38,466 nucleotides of DNA, from assembly GCA_003584895.1 (NCBI GenBank), contig QVQF01000163.1:1-38466 (forward strand). The letters run 5' to 3'. Under the pieces are notes generated by a model, which saw only the letters and a program-made list of their open reading frames with translations, ran no database searches and was not told the origin of the DNA. Below, piece by piece: positions 18,966-30,025 of this stretch. Every line of letters begins with the position of its first letter. The first letter of the stretch is position 1. This DNA comes from Methylococcales bacterium (GTDB taxonomy: Bacteria; Pseudomonadota; Gammaproteobacteria; Methylococcales; Methylomonadaceae). Made by a program: the position numbers and the translations under genes.

Positions 18966-21035
18966 TTAAACTAAACCTAGTGTGACCAGAAATAAGTCTA
19001 TCGCCTTAATGCCTATAAATGGCACTATCAATCCACCTAGACCATAAACCAGTAAGTTATTTTGTAGCAGCTTGGCCGCACCGACGGGCTTGTACTTGAT
19101 ACCCTTTAAAGCCAGAGGAATGAGCGCTATGATGATCAAGGCATTGAAAATCACTGCTGATAAAATAGCACTAGCCGGTGTCGCTAGTTTCATTACATTC
19201 AACACATCTAGTACCGGATAGGTGCTTGCAAACGCCGCTGGAATAATCGCAAAATATTTGGCTACATCATTGGCGATACTGAACGTCGTCAAGGCACCAC
19301 GAGTCATCAGCATTTGTTTACCTGTTTCAACGATTTCGATGAGTTTAGTCGGGTTAGAATCAAGATCAACCATATTGCCGGCTTCTTTAGCGGCTTGAGT
19401 GCCGCTGTTCATAGCGACGGCGACATCAGCCTGTGCCAAAGCCGGAGCATCGTTAGTGCCGTCTCCTGTCATCGCGACTAATCGACCTTCGGCTTGATAT
19501 TGTCTGATGAGATTTAGTTTCATTTCCGGTGTCGCTTCGGCTAGAAAATCATCAACACCGGCTTCAGCAGCAATAGCGGCAGCGGTTAGGCGATTATCGC
19601 CAGTAATCATTATGGTTTTAATGCCCATTTGTCTTAATTCTGCAAAGCGCTCTTTGATGCCGCCCTTGACGATATCTTTGAGTTCTATTACGCCGAGTAC
19701 TCTAGCATTTTCAGCAACCACCAACGGAGTGCTGCCGCGACGAGCCACATCATCAACCAATTTTCGAAACTCCGGTGGGAATTGTCCACCTTGTTCTTCA
19801 ACATAACTGCGTATGGCATCGGCTGCGCCTTTGCGAATTTGCCGGCCTTGAATGTTAACGCCGCTCATTCGAGTTTGAGCAGAAAAATGCACAAACGTTG
19901 CCCCTAAAGCATTCACATCGCGTTCTCGTATGCCGTATTTTTGTTTAGCTAACACGACTACACTCCGACCTTCGGGGGTTTCGTCAGTCAGTGAGGCTAA
20001 TTGGGCGGCATCGGCTAGTTCCTTATCTGTTACGCCTTTAACCGCTATAAAAGCAGAGGCTTGTCGATTGCCTAAGGTAATAGTGCCAGTTTTATCTAAG
20101 AGTAAGACATCAATATCGCCAGCAGCTTCAACTGCTCTACCGGAGGTGGCAATCACATTTTTTTGCATCATTCGGCCTATGCCGGCAATGCCGATGGCGG
20201 ACAACAATCCGCCGATAGTGGTTGGAATTAAGCAAACCAACAAGGCCACTAATACTGTAATGGTGATGGGTTGTCCAGAACCAGAGGTTTCTACCGCGTA
20301 TAAAGAAAACGGCAATAACGTCACAGTGGCCATCAAAAAGATTAAGGTTAAGGCAACCAGCAATATCGTTAAAGCAATTTCATTAGGGGTTTTTTGGCGT
20401 TTGGCGCTTTCCACCATAGCAATCATTCTATCTAAGAAGGCTTCGCCTGGATTGGCGGTAATACGCACTACTAGCCAATCCGACAACACCCTTGTGCCAC
20501 CGGTCACCGAACTGAAATCGCCGCCAGATTCGCGAATCACTGGCGCGCTTTCACCGGTGATAGCGCTTTCATCCACCGAGGCCACACCTTCTATTACTTC
20601 TCCATCACCCGGTACAAAATCACCGGCTTCTATTAATACCACATCACCGCAGCGTAATAAGGAGCCAGAGACTAGGCTTATATTGGCACCATAATGATCT
20701 GCATCGAGCTTTTTGGCGCTGATATCACGCTTGGCGGTACGTAAAAATGCGGCTTGTGCTTTACTGCGACCTTCGGCCACTGCTTCGGCAAAGTTGGCAA
20801 ATAAGACCGTGACCCATAACCACAGGCTGATGGTTAAAATAAACGGCGCAGGATCATTACCTAGGCCGTTTAGTGCTAATAGCCATAGCAGTGTTGTTAA
20901 TAGGCTGCCGATATATACGACAAACATCACTGGATTTTTCCATTGCTGTTGCGGTGTTAATTTAGCAAAGGCCGCGATGAAGGCCGCACTGAGTATTTGT
21001 CGGTCGAATAATGACTGTGACGCTAACTGATTCAT
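18966..21035 (-). CDS. kdpB: K+-transporting ATPase subunit B
   Basis: 689 aa P-type ATPase; [42 protein letters not shown]. Confidence 0.97.
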   Translation of the reverse strand: MNQLASQSLFDRQILSAAFIAAFAKLTPQQQWKNPVMFVVYIGSLLTTLLWLLALNGLGNDPAPFILTISLWLWVTVLFANFAEAVAEGRSKAQAAFLRTAKRDISAKKLDADHYGANISLVSGSLLRCGDVVLIEAGDFVPGDGEVIEGVASVDESAITGESAPVIRESGGDFSSVTGGTRVLSDWLVVRITANPGEAFLDRMIAMVESAKRQKTPNEIALTILLVALTLIFLMATVTLLPFSLYAVETSGSGQPITITVLVALLVCLIPTTIGGLLSAIGIAGIGRMMQKNVIATSGRAVEAAGDIDVLLLDKTGTITLGNRQASAFIAVKGVTDKELADAAQLASLTDETPEGRSVVVLAKQKYGIRERDVNALGATFVHFSAQTRMSGVNIQGRQIRKGAADAIRSYVEEQGGQFPPEFRKLVDDVARRGSTPLVVAENARVLGVIELKDIVKGGIKERFAELRQMGIKTIMITGDNRLTAAAIAAEAGVDDFLAEATPEMKLNLIRQYQAEGRLVAMTGDGTNDAPALAQADVAVAMNSGTQAAKEAGNMVDLDSNPTKLIEIVETGKQMLMTRGALTTFSIANDVAKYFAIIPAAFASTYPVLDVLNVMKLATPASAILSAVIFNALIIIALIPLALKGIKYKPVGAAKLLQNNLLVYGLGGLIVPFIGIKAIDLFLVTLGLV

Positions 21036-22801
21036 TAGTTAAACCCCTGCATTTGAAGATGCTCAACTATCGGCCCTAAAGCCAACGCGGGAATGAAGGT
21101 GAGTGCACCGACTAATAGGATGATGATAATCAATAAAGCGATGAACAAGGGTGTATGAGTCGGTAAAGTACCAGGACCTACCGGCACGATTTTTTTTGCC
21201 GCTAAGGAGCCTGCGATAGCGAGTATCGGTATGGCCAACCAATAACGAGAAATCAACATTGTTAAGCCGAGTAAGGCATTATAGTAGGGTGTATTAGCAG
21301 AAAGCCCTGCAAAGGCACTGCCATTATTATTACCGGCTGAAGATAAGCCATATAATATTTCGCTAAAACCATGAGCGCTAGGATTGAGTATGCCTGCCTT
21401 ACCTTGGTCTAGCATCACGCTAAACGCTGTACCTCCTAAGATCATTAAGGGAGGAATCAAGATCACTAGCGCAGCCATTTTTACTTCAAAAGCTTCAATC
21501 TTTTTGCCTAGATATTCAGGTGTGCGGCCTATCATAAGCCCTGATACAAAGACGGCAATAATGGCAAAGATAATCATGCCATACAAGCCTGAGCCTACGC
21601 CCCCGAACACTACTTCACCCAGCTGCATTAATAATAAAGGCATCATGCCACCTAAGGGTGTAAAGGAATCATGCATGGCATTCACCGAGCCATTAGACGC
21701 TGCGGTAGTTGCAACCGCCCATAGCGCCGAATTGGTGATGCCAAAGCGTGTTTCTTTACCTTCCATGTTGCCGCCAGTTTGGTCTATATTTAAAGCAGCT
21801 AGGGCAGGGTTGCCACTTTGTTCCGCCGACAGGGTAACAACGGTGAATGTGATAAATAGGATGCTCATCACGGCTAATAGTGCCCAACCTTGCCGGGTAT
21901 CTCCGATCATCTTGCCAAAGGTATAACAGAGTGCGGCGGGTATCAGTAAAATCGCTAGTAGTTCTAAGAAGTTGCTTAAGGGCGTTGGGTTTTCTAAGGG
22001 ATGGGCTGAATTGACATTGAAAAAGCCACCGCCATTAGTGCCCAGTTGTTTAATGGCGACTTGAGATGCTGCAGGCCCTACCGCAATTGTTTGTAGCTTT
22101 GTAACTTCGGATGTTAAGCTGGCTTTACCTTCAGTGTTCAGTGACGAGGTTTCATAATGGACGGCTTCAACTAAGGGGATGCTTTGATAAGCACTGAATG
22201 TTTGCACCACACCTTGTCCTACTAGGGCTAAAGCCAGCAATAGAGATAAGGGCATCAATATATATAAGGTGCTACGCGTTAGATCAACCCAGAAATTACC
22301 AATTAAGTCTGTATTGCGTCTAGCAAAACCTCGGATTAAGGCGACTAGAGTAGCCATGCCGGTTGCTGCAGAAAGGAAATTCTGTACTGTTAAGCCTAGC
22401 ATCTGCGTGAAATAACATAGGGTGGTTTCACCACTATAGCCTTGCCAGTCGGTATTGGTAGCAAAACTAACGGCAGTGTTGAAGGCAGAGTCAGGACTTA
22501 CATTAGCTAAATGTTGTGGATTGAAGGGTAATGAAGCTTGCAGACTTTGCAAAGCGAAGACAGTAAGTGCTCCTAACAAGTTAAATATCAGCATGGCGAT
22601 GGCGTAATCGGTCCACGGCATTTCTTGTTTAGGCTGTACGCCACTTAAGCGGTAGAGCCAAGTTTCAGCAGGCGCTAATAATCTGTTCAAGCCTGCGGGT
22701 TCATTTTCATAAATGCTGGCCATATAGCTACCTAATGGTTTAGCCAAGATCAGTACTGTGCCTATATATACGATAATCTGTAGCGCACTATTCGCGTTCA
22801 T
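21035..22801 (-). CDS. kdpA: K+-transporting ATPase subunit A
   Basis: Starts [49 protein letters not shown] selectivity motif. The 22942 start in the track reads through kdpF out of frame; ATG at 22801 overlaps the kdpF stop (TAATG). Confidence 0.96.
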   Translation of the reverse strand: MNANSALQIIVYIGTVLILAKPLGSYMASIYENEPAGLNRLLAPAETWLYRLSGVQPKQEMPWTDYAIAMLIFNLLGALTVFALQSLQASLPFNPQHLANVSPDSAFNTAVSFATNTDWQGYSGETTLCYFTQMLGLTVQNFLSAATGMATLVALIRGFARRNTDLIGNFWVDLTRSTLYILMPLSLLLALALVGQGVVQTFSAYQSIPLVEAVHYETSSLNTEGKASLTSEVTKLQTIAVGPAASQVAIKQLGTNGGGFFNVNSAHPLENPTPLSNFLELLAILLIPAALCYTFGKMIGDTRQGWALLAVMSILFITFTVVTLSAEQSGNPALAALNIDQTGGNMEGKETRFGITNSALWAVATTAASNGSVNAMHDSFTPLGGMMPLLLMQLGEVVFGGVGSGLYGMIIFAIIAVFVSGLMIGRTPEYLGKKIEAFEVKMAALVILIPPLMILGGTAFSVMLDQGKAGILNPSAHGFSEILYGLSSAGNNNGSAFAGLSANTPYYNALLGLTMLISRYWLAIPILAIAGSLAAKKIVPVGPGTLPTHTPLFIALLIIIILLVGALTFIPALALGPIVEHLQMQGFN

Positions 22802-22890
22802 TAAAACTTCTCCGGATAAAATAATACGGCAAGCAGGTAGATAAAAATCAGTAGCGCTAATCCTGTGCTTAAAAGATAAAGCCAATTCAT
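22801..22890 (-). CDS. kdpF: K+-transporting ATPase subunit F, 29 aa
   Basis: MNWLYLLSTGLALLIFIYLLAVLFYPEKF*, single TM with KdpF-like tail (LFYPEKF), GGAGA ribosome site at 5-nt spacing, stop overlaps kdpA ATG. Below the ORF-track size cutoff. Confidence 0.93.
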   Translation of the reverse strand: MNWLYLLSTGLALLIFIYLLAVLFYPEKF

Positions 22891-22979
22891 GATGGTCTCC
22901 TAAGTTTTTCAAAAATATAAACGAGTGCCACAGTGATGGCAAAGAAAGCTAATATTAATAGTAGATAGTAAGCGGTCAT
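22887..22979 (-). CDS. candidate 30-aa single-TM peptide preceding kdpF
   Basis: MTAYYLLLILAFFAITVALVYIFEKLRRPS*; stop overlaps the kdpF ATG (ATGA). Hydrophobic helix plus basic tail. Weak ribosome site. Confidence 0.65.
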   Translation of the reverse strand: MTAYYLLLILAFFAITVALVYIFEKLRRPS

Positions 22980-23072
22980 AACGGGTTCTTATTTAAATGA
23001 TGATAGCTGATTGAGTGTAGATACAAGCTTATAAGATTTCAGGCTCAGTCTACTCGTTTACTAAGTAAAAAA

Positions 23073-23090
23073 ACCGTAAAATTATACGGT
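23073..23090 (-). promoter_or_regulatory. candidate -10/operator dyad upstream of kdp
   Basis: Minus strand ACCGTATAATTTTACGGT: perfect 6-nt arms around N6, containing TATAAT, about 95 bp upstream of the first kdp ORF. Confidence 0.4.
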
Positions 23091-23222
23091 GAATTTGCGG
23101 CTATACCTTAGGCAGCACAAAAGCATTGAAAATTAGTTTAAAGCTGTTAAAGTCAGCTGGCGTGGTAGGTTGATCTAGCCAATTAAGAGCTGGTTTTTTA
23201 ATATTAATGAATGAGAATGAAG

Positions 23223-23393
23223 ATGTCTGATTATAAAAAATACGTATGTGATGTGTGTGGTCATATTTATGACGAAGCTGAAGGTGATGTCGATAGCGGT
23301 CTTGCCCCTGGTACTTTATGGGCAGATATTCCCGAAGATTGGACGTGTCCTGAATGTGGCGTAGATAAAGATGATTTTAGTTTGTTAGATTAA
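23223..23393 (+). CDS. rubredoxin
   Basis: [56 protein letters not shown]; two CxxCG knuckles. Confidence 0.97.
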   Translation: MSDYKKYVCDVCGHIYDEAEGDVDSGLAPGTLWADIPEDWTCPECGVDKDDFSLLD

Positions 23394-23626
23394 TATGTCG
23401 CTGTAGTTTGCCGAGTAATTTATAAGCTTAGGGGATCTACTTTATTTTTTATCTAATGCTGTGCGCCTGAGGTGTTAAGTCGTTTATTCGATAGCGCTCA
23501 TCATGCGCCCAGTGTCGGTTTTATGTAGTTGCTGTAACTATTTATTTGGATCTGCTGTTCAAATTGCGCTTGGATATTCTTACCTTGTTGGAGTAAGTGA
23601 ACATCCAAATCACCAAGTTTTTTGAG

Positions 23627-23806
23627 TTAGTTGGTATGGTCTTGATCAGAAGCTTCAGGTATTAGCTGATCTTCATTTAATAATTGAAAAATACTTTTAC
23701 AGCCTTCGCAGCAAAACGATTTAAGGCCTTCTTTTGTTTTCAATGTAAAGCCAGAGACTTCTACGATTAAACCACAAAGATCACATACTTTATTGGTATC
23801 AGTCAT
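23627..23806 (-). CDS. small metal-binding-domain protein (like the N-terminal domain of Cu-type P-ATPases), 59 aa
   Basis: MTDTNKVCDLCGLIVEVSGFTLKTKEGLKSFCCEGCKSIFQLLNEDQLIPEASDQDHTN*; CxxCG...FCCxGC pattern. Below the track cutoff. Confidence 0.7.
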   Translation of the reverse strand: MTDTNKVCDLCGLIVEVSGFTLKTKEGLKSFCCEGCKSIFQLLNEDQLIPEASDQDHTN

Positions 23807-23995
23807 TATAATTAGCTGTTGTTTTAAATATGATGTGCCATGCTAGCAAAATATGAATATCATCACAATAGTTGAGACTGTCTGTTTTTATAAAGCTGAA
23901 GGTAAAGTCATAGGGTATGCTTTCTAAAGCACGAGAATTATAACGGTTTAGTATGACGTATCGTCTACGCTTATTTCGCTTAACTTTTAGAGACT

Positions 23996-25297
23996 ATGAC
24001 AGAATCACAGGCAATGACAGCAAAGGTTTGTAAGTTGAGTGCCGAGCAGCTTAATCTACAATGTCAATGTACAGTACAGTATCATCAGGTCTTGCGTGAA
24101 CTACTAAGTCAGCAGGGCGATGATGGCAGTATCTATGGCATGATCATTAATGAACGCCCCAATTTGTTGGCAAAATCTAGGGTGTTTGTCAGTGAGCACT
24201 GTCTACAAAAACAGCGTGACATCATAACGGCAATAGAAACAGTGATAGCCATGCCAGCCTATCAACAACGTGTTTTAGCCTATGCGCCAGAAGTAGCCCA
24301 TTATCAACCCAAAGCGCAGGGTGTATTTTTTGGTTACGATTTTCATTTAGAGGGTGAAGAACCTAAGTTGATAGAAATTAATAGCAATGCGGGAGGTGCA
24401 TTAATCAATGCTCTGTTAGTGCGCAGTCAACAACAGTGCTGTGAACGCTTTAACCCTATGTTGATTACTATTGAACATACGGGTGATATGTTTGAGCAGA
24501 CTTTTTTGAACATGTTCCTAGAGGAATGGAAGGCTGAACGTGGCACGGAAGTATTGAAGACTATCGCTATTGTTGATGAAAATCCTGTTAGTCAATACAT
24601 GCTGCCCGAGTTTTTGTTATTTAAAAAATTGTTTGAACAACACGCTATACACACCGTTATTTGTGACCCATCCGAGCTGACTTATCATGATGGCGCGCTG
24701 TGGCATGACTTAAAACGTATTGATCTGGTCTATAATCGCTTGACCGATTTTGCTTTAGATGTACCCACTCAACAAGCCTTATTGGCAGCTTATTTAGCGG
24801 CTGTTGTGGTAGTTACTCCTCATCCTAGGGCTCATGCTTTATATGCCGATAAACGCAATTTGGTGATATTGACTGATGAAACCGAATTAATCGCGTTGGG
24901 TGTAGAGGCTAAAACTAGAGAGTTATTATTAGCAGGTATTGCTCATACCACAGAGGTAAAGACTGGTGATGCGGATACTTTATGGGCGACTCGCAAGCAC
25001 TTGTTTTTTAAACCCGCAAAGGGTTATGGCAGTAAAGCGGCTTATCGTGGTGACAAATTAACCAAGCGGGTGTTTAGCGAAATCATAAACAGCGATTATG
25101 TCGCTCAAACCCTAGTACAACCCAGTCAGCGCAGGGTAGAGATTGATAATGAGTTTGTGGAATTCAAATTAGATCTACGACATTATGTTTATAAAGCTCA
25201 TACGCAATTAGTCAGTGCTAGACTTTATCAAGGACAGACTACTAATTTCCGTACGCCTAGCGGCGGCTTTGCTGTAGTCAGCGTGGTTGCGGATTAA
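23996..25297 (+). CDS. uncharacterised ATP-grasp-like protein
   Basis: 433 aa; EPKLIEINSNAGGALIN, HLFFKPAKGYGSKAAYRGDKL and VEFKLDLRHYVY look ATP-grasp-like; no specific substrate can be assigned. Confidence 0.65.
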   Translation: MTESQAMTAKVCKLSAEQLNLQCQCTVQYHQVLRELLSQQGDDGSIYGMIINERPNLLAKSRVFVSEHCLQKQRDIITAIETVIAMPAYQQRVLAYAPEVAHYQPKAQGVFFGYDFHLEGEEPKLIEINSNAGGALINALLVRSQQQCCERFNPMLITIEHTGDMFEQTFLNMFLEEWKAERGTEVLKTIAIVDENPVSQYMLPEFLLFKKLFEQHAIHTVICDPSELTYHDGALWHDLKRIDLVYNRLTDFALDVPTQQALLAAYLAAVVVVTPHPRAHALYADKRNLVILTDETELIALGVEAKTRELLLAGIAHTTEVKTGDADTLWATRKHLFFKPAKGYGSKAAYRGDKLTKRVFSEIINSDYVAQTLVQPSQRRVEIDNEFVEFKLDLRHYVYKAHTQLVSARLYQGQTTNFRTPSGGFAVVSVVAD

Positions 25298-25411
25298 TGA
25301 TTTACTTCAGATCTACAATATGTTGAGTAAGGCCGTACGCCCTTTTGAATCGCGCACAGATTTATGCGTCTCCTGAGTCGGGCATTATGCTCGTGACCAA
25401 CTTTGTTATAC

Positions 25412-25447
25412 AAAAAAAACAGGCCGCATTATTAAAACGGCCCGTTT
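25412..25447 (-). terminator. intrinsic terminator downstream of the smbP-like gene
   Basis: Minus strand AAACGGGCCGTTTTAATAATGCGGCCTGTTTTTTTTG: GC stem plus T8. Confidence 0.75.
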
Positions 25448-25465
25448 GATTAAGCAGTTAACAAC

Positions 25466-25804
25466 TTATTTTTTAGGAATAGCGTTAAGATGAACAATTG
25501 CTTCATTAACTAGTTTTGTAGCTGCGGGTGCATGGCTTAAATTACCTTCATGAACCGCTTTTTGTAATAATTCACCGGCTTCATCTATATGATTTTTAGC
25601 AATACTTTTTGATACTAAAGAAGCGCTTGCCGCTTCATCTAAGGCCATTTTAGCGTGATCGACTAATCCGCCAGCATTACCTGCTTTACCTTGTGCTGCA
25701 GCTGCAGTTGCATGCTCTAGTGCGGCATCGGCATGTTTTTCAGCAAATACGTTGGTGCTTAGGCATAAAAGTAAACCTGCCAATACTGTAGTTAATTTTT
25801 TCAT
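25466..25804 (-). CDS. smbP: SmbP-like small metal-binding periplasmic protein
   Basis: 112 aa; signal peptide MKKLTTVLAGLLLCLSTNVFA then helical repeats (HADAALEHATAAAAQGKAGNAGGLVDHAKMALDEA...NHIDEAGELLQKAVHEGNLSHAPAATKLVNEAIVHL). Confidence 0.75.
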   Translation of the reverse strand: MKKLTTVLAGLLLCLSTNVFAEKHADAALEHATAAAAQGKAGNAGGLVDHAKMALDEAASASLVSKSIAKNHIDEAGELLQKAVHEGNLSHAPAATKLVNEAIVHLNAIPKK

Positions 25805-26074
25805 TATGACTCCTCATTTTTTATATTATTGTTTTTATTGCTGATATCCAGATATTTATTATTAGATTAGTTATCAACGATGCTAACACTAACACCATAA
25901 TTTGTTGAATACAACTAAATGTAAGTGTGAGTTGTACTTGGATATAGCACATTTAGACGGTATGACTACAGTAGTGCCATGAAGGGTGATGAGGAGCGTT
26001 TGTTATGAAAGATATCTTGTGGCTTTGTTGAGTGAATTGCAGACAAGGCATTGTGACAACAAAATAAAAAGACT

Positions 26075-26113
26075 ATCAATGCCCTAGCATCTTAAAGTTA
26101 CTAGGGCATTGAT
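26075..26113 (-). terminator. intrinsic terminator downstream of glgC
   Basis: ATCAATGCCCTAG (26075-26087) / 13 nt / CTAGGGCATTGAT (26101-26113); followed on the minus strand by AGTCTTTTTATTTTG. Confidence 0.8.
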
Positions 26114-26124
26114 ATTTGAGTTAA

Positions 26125-27405
26125 CTAACGTACATAGTGTAACTTTTGTCCGAGCATGTCCGGTGTGACTAAGACTACGCCACCATGACTGACATGAAAA
26201 CGTCTTTCATCTTCAGCTCTATCTTCGCCAATAATAGTCCCTTCTGGAATATCACAACCTTTTTCTATAATGGCTTTGGTAATACGGCAATGCCTACCGA
26301 TATTAACCTGAGGCAATATTATAGAATCTTGTACGTTGGTATAAGAATTAACACGGACATTAGAAAATAATAATGAATGTTTGACTTGCGCGCCAGATAT
26401 CACACAACCTCCAGATACCATGGAATCTACGGCTAAGCCTCGTCTATCATCATCATCAAAAACAAATTTAGCTGGTGGTGTTTGTTCTTGATGTGTCCAG
26501 ATAGGCCAAGTATTGTCATATAAGTTCATGCCAGGATTAACGCCGATAAGCTCCATATTAGCTGACCAGTAAGCATCAATGGTACCTACATCGCGCCAAT
26601 AGCTTTGTTCACCGCTTTGTAGATCTAAGAAGGGGTAGGCATTGACGATATATTTGTCGATAACGGCAGGAATAATATCTTTACCGAAATCATTAGTAGA
26701 GCCTACTGTATCAGCATCTTTTTGTAACTGTTCAAACAAGAAGTCGGCATTAAAAATATAAATGCCCATAGACGCTAAGGCCGTATCGGTTCTGCCGGGC
26801 ATCACAGGGGGATGTTCTGGTTTTTCAATGAAGGCTTTAACTCGACGGTTGCTATCAACATCCATTACCCCAAAAGCCGTGGCTTCTTCTAGAGATACTT
26901 CTAAGCAGCCGATAGTCAGGTCAGCATTTTTTTCTATATGATCGGCCAGCATTGCGCCATAATCCATTTTGTAGATATGATCGCCGGCTAGAATTAAAAT
27001 ATGTTTAGGCTTACGTGTGCGCAATATATCAATGTTTTGATATATTGCATCAGCCGTACCTTTGTACCAAGAGTCTTCGCCATGGCGTTGTTGAGCAGGC
27101 ATTAAATCTACATATTCACCAAATTCACCGCGCATAAAGCCCCAACCTTGTTGGATATGACGTATTAATGAATCAGCTTTGTATTGCGTTAAAATACCTA
27201 TTTTTCGGATACCTGAGTTGACACAATTAGATAAAGGAAAGTCTATAATACGAAATTTACCTCCAAAGGGTACTGCAGGTTTAGCGCGCCAGTCGGTCAT
27301 GTTGACGAGTCTTGAGCCGCGCCCCCCAGCCAATATTAAGGCAATGGTGTTACGGGTTAGATGACCGATGTTTTGTTCCTGTTTATGATGATTAGACCCT
27401 GACAT
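26125..27405 (-). CDS. glgC: glucose-1-phosphate adenylyltransferase
   Basis: 426 aa; [45 protein letters not shown]. Confidence 0.96.
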   Translation of the reverse strand: MSGSNHHKQEQNIGHLTRNTIALILAGGRGSRLVNMTDWRAKPAVPFGGKFRIIDFPLSNCVNSGIRKIGILTQYKADSLIRHIQQGWGFMRGEFGEYVDLMPAQQRHGEDSWYKGTADAIYQNIDILRTRKPKHILILAGDHIYKMDYGAMLADHIEKNADLTIGCLEVSLEEATAFGVMDVDSNRRVKAFIEKPEHPPVMPGRTDTALASMGIYIFNADFLFEQLQKDADTVGSTNDFGKDIIPAVIDKYIVNAYPFLDLQSGEQSYWRDVGTIDAYWSANMELIGVNPGMNLYDNTWPIWTHQEQTPPAKFVFDDDDRRGLAVDSMVSGGCVISGAQVKHSLLFSNVRVNSYTNVQDSIILPQVNIGRHCRITKAIIEKGCDIPEGTIIGEDRAEDERRFHVSHGGVVLVTPDMLGQKLHYVR

Positions 27406-27499
27406 TTTTCATCCTATGTTGATATAGATATTACAACGGTTAGTTATTTGGTAAGATTTACTAGACATTTATTCTACTACTACACCGAGGCCATTCAAA

Positions 27500-29956
27500 G
27501 TGATAAAGGATTCTAATAACACACTTGATTCTGAAGTGACTGAGTTGCTTACCGAAAAGCCGGTAGCGAGTACACCTAAACCTAAAGCCACTAAAGCGAA
27601 GGTAACTAAGACTTCAGTGCCTAAGGTTGAGGTTTCAGCAAAAAATAACGTAAAAACTAAGCCAGTTTCTAAAGCTAAAAGTGCTGTGCTTATAAAATCA
27701 GAAGCTATGACTAAAACCAGAAATGTTGAGGTCGTAGAGTCAAAAACTACAATTAAGAAAGCTGCTATAGAGACGCCCATGATCAAAACAGTCAAAAATA
27801 AGCTGCTAAATAACGATATGTTAAAAATCATGGATGCAAGACATCATGATCCATTCTCTGTGCTCGGGCGTCATGCAAAGAAAGATTTAATACAGATCAC
27901 TATTTATCTCCCTTATGCTGAATCAGTCAGTTTTAGTCATGAGGGCTCTGATTTTGAGAGAATTACAGGGAGTGACTTTTTTCAAGCGAATATTCAGTCA
28001 GAAACTTTGCCGACGCACTATCAATTAGTTTGGTTAGATAAAAGTGGTTACCGTCATGAAACCTATGATCCCTATGATTTTGGTACGCAATTACCCGAAT
28101 TTGATCAATATTTATTCGCTGAAGGTAAGCATTGGCATGTCTATCAAAAGTTGGGTGCCCATATACATAGCGTTGATGGTATAGCCGGCGTATTGTTTAC
28201 TGTTTGGGCACCCAGTGCCGGTCGAGTCAGCGTGGTCGGTGATTTTAATCAATGGGATGGCCGTTGTAACCCGATGCGCAGTTTGGGTGGTAGTGGTATT
28301 TGGGAGATTTTCATACCTGGATTAAAAGAGGGTTGTTACTATAAATTTGAAATACTAAACCGATTTAGTAATGAAATATTACTTAAAACTGATCCTTATG
28401 GTCAACAGTTTGAGTTTAGACCTAATACGTCTTCTATCGTGGTTAAGCCCGATAATTATATCTGGCAAGATGAATCATGGCTGTCTGCGCGCACTAAACA
28501 CGATTGGCTACATCAACCTATGTCTATCTATGAGGTGCATTTAGGTTCTTGGCGTCGAGATAGTCAGGGTAATTTTTTGACTTACCTAGAGCTTGCTGTC
28601 GAATTGGTTGATTATGTCAAGCAGATGGGATTTACTCATATTGAGTTATTACCGATTACTGAACATCCATTTGATGGTTCTTGGGGTTATCAAACGACGG
28701 GTTATTTTGCACCGACTAGTCGACATGGTTCACCTGATGATTTCCGCTATTTTATTGATACCTGTCATCAAAATGGTCTTGGCGTTATTCTTGATTGGGT
28801 ACCGGCACATTTTCCTAAAGATGCCTTTGCCTTAGCTCGCTTTGACGGTAGTGCTTTGTATGAACATGAAGACCCTCGCAAAGGAGAGCACCGTGATTGG
28901 GGGACTTTGATCTACAACTACGGTCGTAATGAAGTTAAAAACTTTTTATTGGCCAGTGCAAACTTTTGGTTAGAAGAGTTTCACTTAGATGGTTTAAGAG
29001 TCGATGCTGTCGCTTCTATGTTGTATTTAGATTATTCCCGTGAAGAACATGATTGGGTAGCCAATAAATATGGCGGCAATGAAAATCTGGAAGCTATCGA
29101 CTTTTTTAGAGAGCTGAATGCCGTGACTCATGATTTACATCCCGGCACGGTGATGATGGCTGAAGAGTCTACCTCTTGGCCACAAGTGACTCGTCCGACA
29201 TGGACTGGTGGTTTAGGTTTCTCTATGAAGTGGAACATGGGTTGGATGCATGATGTGCTCTCTTATATGAGTGAGGAGCCTGTGCATCGTAAATATCATC
29301 ATGATAGCCTAACCTTCGGTATGCTCTATGCGTTTACTGAGAACTTCGCTTTGCCATTTTCTCATGACGAAGTTGTGCATGGTAAAGGTTCGTTAGTCAA
29401 TAAAATGCCTGGAGATGAGTGGCAACGTTTTGCTAATCTGCGATTGTTATATACATTTATGTATACTTATCCAGGTAAAAAGTTGTTATTTATGGGTTGT
29501 GAGTTCGGACAAGGTACCGAATGGAATGCCAATAAAGAGTTAGATTGGTATGTGCTAGATTATCCGCACCATAAAGGCACGCAAACCTTGGTTAAGGATT
29601 TAAATCATCTTTATAAAACGCATCCAGCTTTGTTTACTCATGACTTTGATCATCAAGGTTTTGAATGGATTGATTGTCATGACGTTGAGCAATCTATTAT
29701 TAGTTACCGACGTAAAAGTGCTTTTGAAGAGTTAATAATCATTCTTAATTTTACACCAGTGCCTAGAATGAATTATCGCTTGGGAGTGCCTGAAGCAGGC
29801 GTTTATGCTGAAATTTTCAACTCAGACTCTCATTATTACAATGGTAGTAATACCGGTAATGGTGTAGTGGTATCAGAGCCTACTAAATGGATGAATTTAC
29901 CTCATTCCATTAGTCTTAACTTGCCTCCGTTGGGCGCTTTAATTTTAAAGTTATAA
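27500..29956 (+). CDS. glgB: 1,4-alpha-glucan branching enzyme with a Lys/Thr/Ala/Val-rich N-terminal extension
   Basis: 818 aa; GH13 motifs [51 protein letters not shown]. Conserved body starts near [17 protein letters not shown], about 106 residues in. Confidence 0.95.
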   Translation: MIKDSNNTLDSEVTELLTEKPVASTPKPKATKAKVTKTSVPKVEVSAKNNVKTKPVSKAKSAVLIKSEAMTKTRNVEVVESKTTIKKAAIETPMIKTVKNKLLNNDMLKIMDARHHDPFSVLGRHAKKDLIQITIYLPYAESVSFSHEGSDFERITGSDFFQANIQSETLPTHYQLVWLDKSGYRHETYDPYDFGTQLPEFDQYLFAEGKHWHVYQKLGAHIHSVDGIAGVLFTVWAPSAGRVSVVGDFNQWDGRCNPMRSLGGSGIWEIFIPGLKEGCYYKFEILNRFSNEILLKTDPYGQQFEFRPNTSSIVVKPDNYIWQDESWLSARTKHDWLHQPMSIYEVHLGSWRRDSQGNFLTYLELAVELVDYVKQMGFTHIELLPITEHPFDGSWGYQTTGYFAPTSRHGSPDDFRYFIDTCHQNGLGVILDWVPAHFPKDAFALARFDGSALYEHEDPRKGEHRDWGTLIYNYGRNEVKNFLLASANFWLEEFHLDGLRVDAVASMLYLDYSREEHDWVANKYGGNENLEAIDFFRELNAVTHDLHPGTVMMAEESTSWPQVTRPTWTGGLGFSMKWNMGWMHDVLSYMSEEPVHRKYHHDSLTFGMLYAFTENFALPFSHDEVVHGKGSLVNKMPGDEWQRFANLRLLYTFMYTYPGKKLLFMGCEFGQGTEWNANKELDWYVLDYPHHKGTQTLVKDLNHLYKTHPALFTHDFDHQGFEWIDCHDVEQSIISYRRKSAFEELIIILNFTPVPRMNYRLGVPEAGVYAEIFNSDSHYYNGSNTGNGVVVSEPTKWMNLPHSISLNLPPLGALILKL

Positions 29957-29968
29957 GCTGAAGGCGAA

Positions 29969-30006
29969 AGGCTAAGGGTGATATTTCACCTTTAGCCTGT
30001 TTTTAC
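29969..30006 (+). terminator. hairpin plus T tract between glgB and glgA
   Basis: AGGCTAAGGGTG (29969-29980) / atattt / CACCTTTAGCCT (29987-29998), then GTTTTTT. Confidence 0.8.
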
Positions 30007-30025
30007 TAACTTAAGCATAGAAACG

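Noticed and set aside
19930-20694. 254-aa plus-strand ORF
   Set aside because: Antisense to kdpB, whose conserved P-type ATPase motifs cover this region; the translation is low-complexity without a recognisable domain.
21384-21926. 180-aa plus-strand ORF
   Set aside because: Antisense to kdpA; composition typical of a reverse-complement shadow ORF.
22802-22942. N-terminal extension of kdpA in the ORF track
   Set aside because: Out-of-frame reading of kdpF; the KdpA start [17 protein letters not shown] at 22801 is better supported.
27469-27831. 120-aa minus-strand ORF ([19 protein letters not shown]...)
   Set aside because: Antisense to the Lys/Thr/Val-rich GlgB extension; the hydrophobic look results from complementing AAA/ACT-rich codons. 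Kept only as a mild caveat for the extension.
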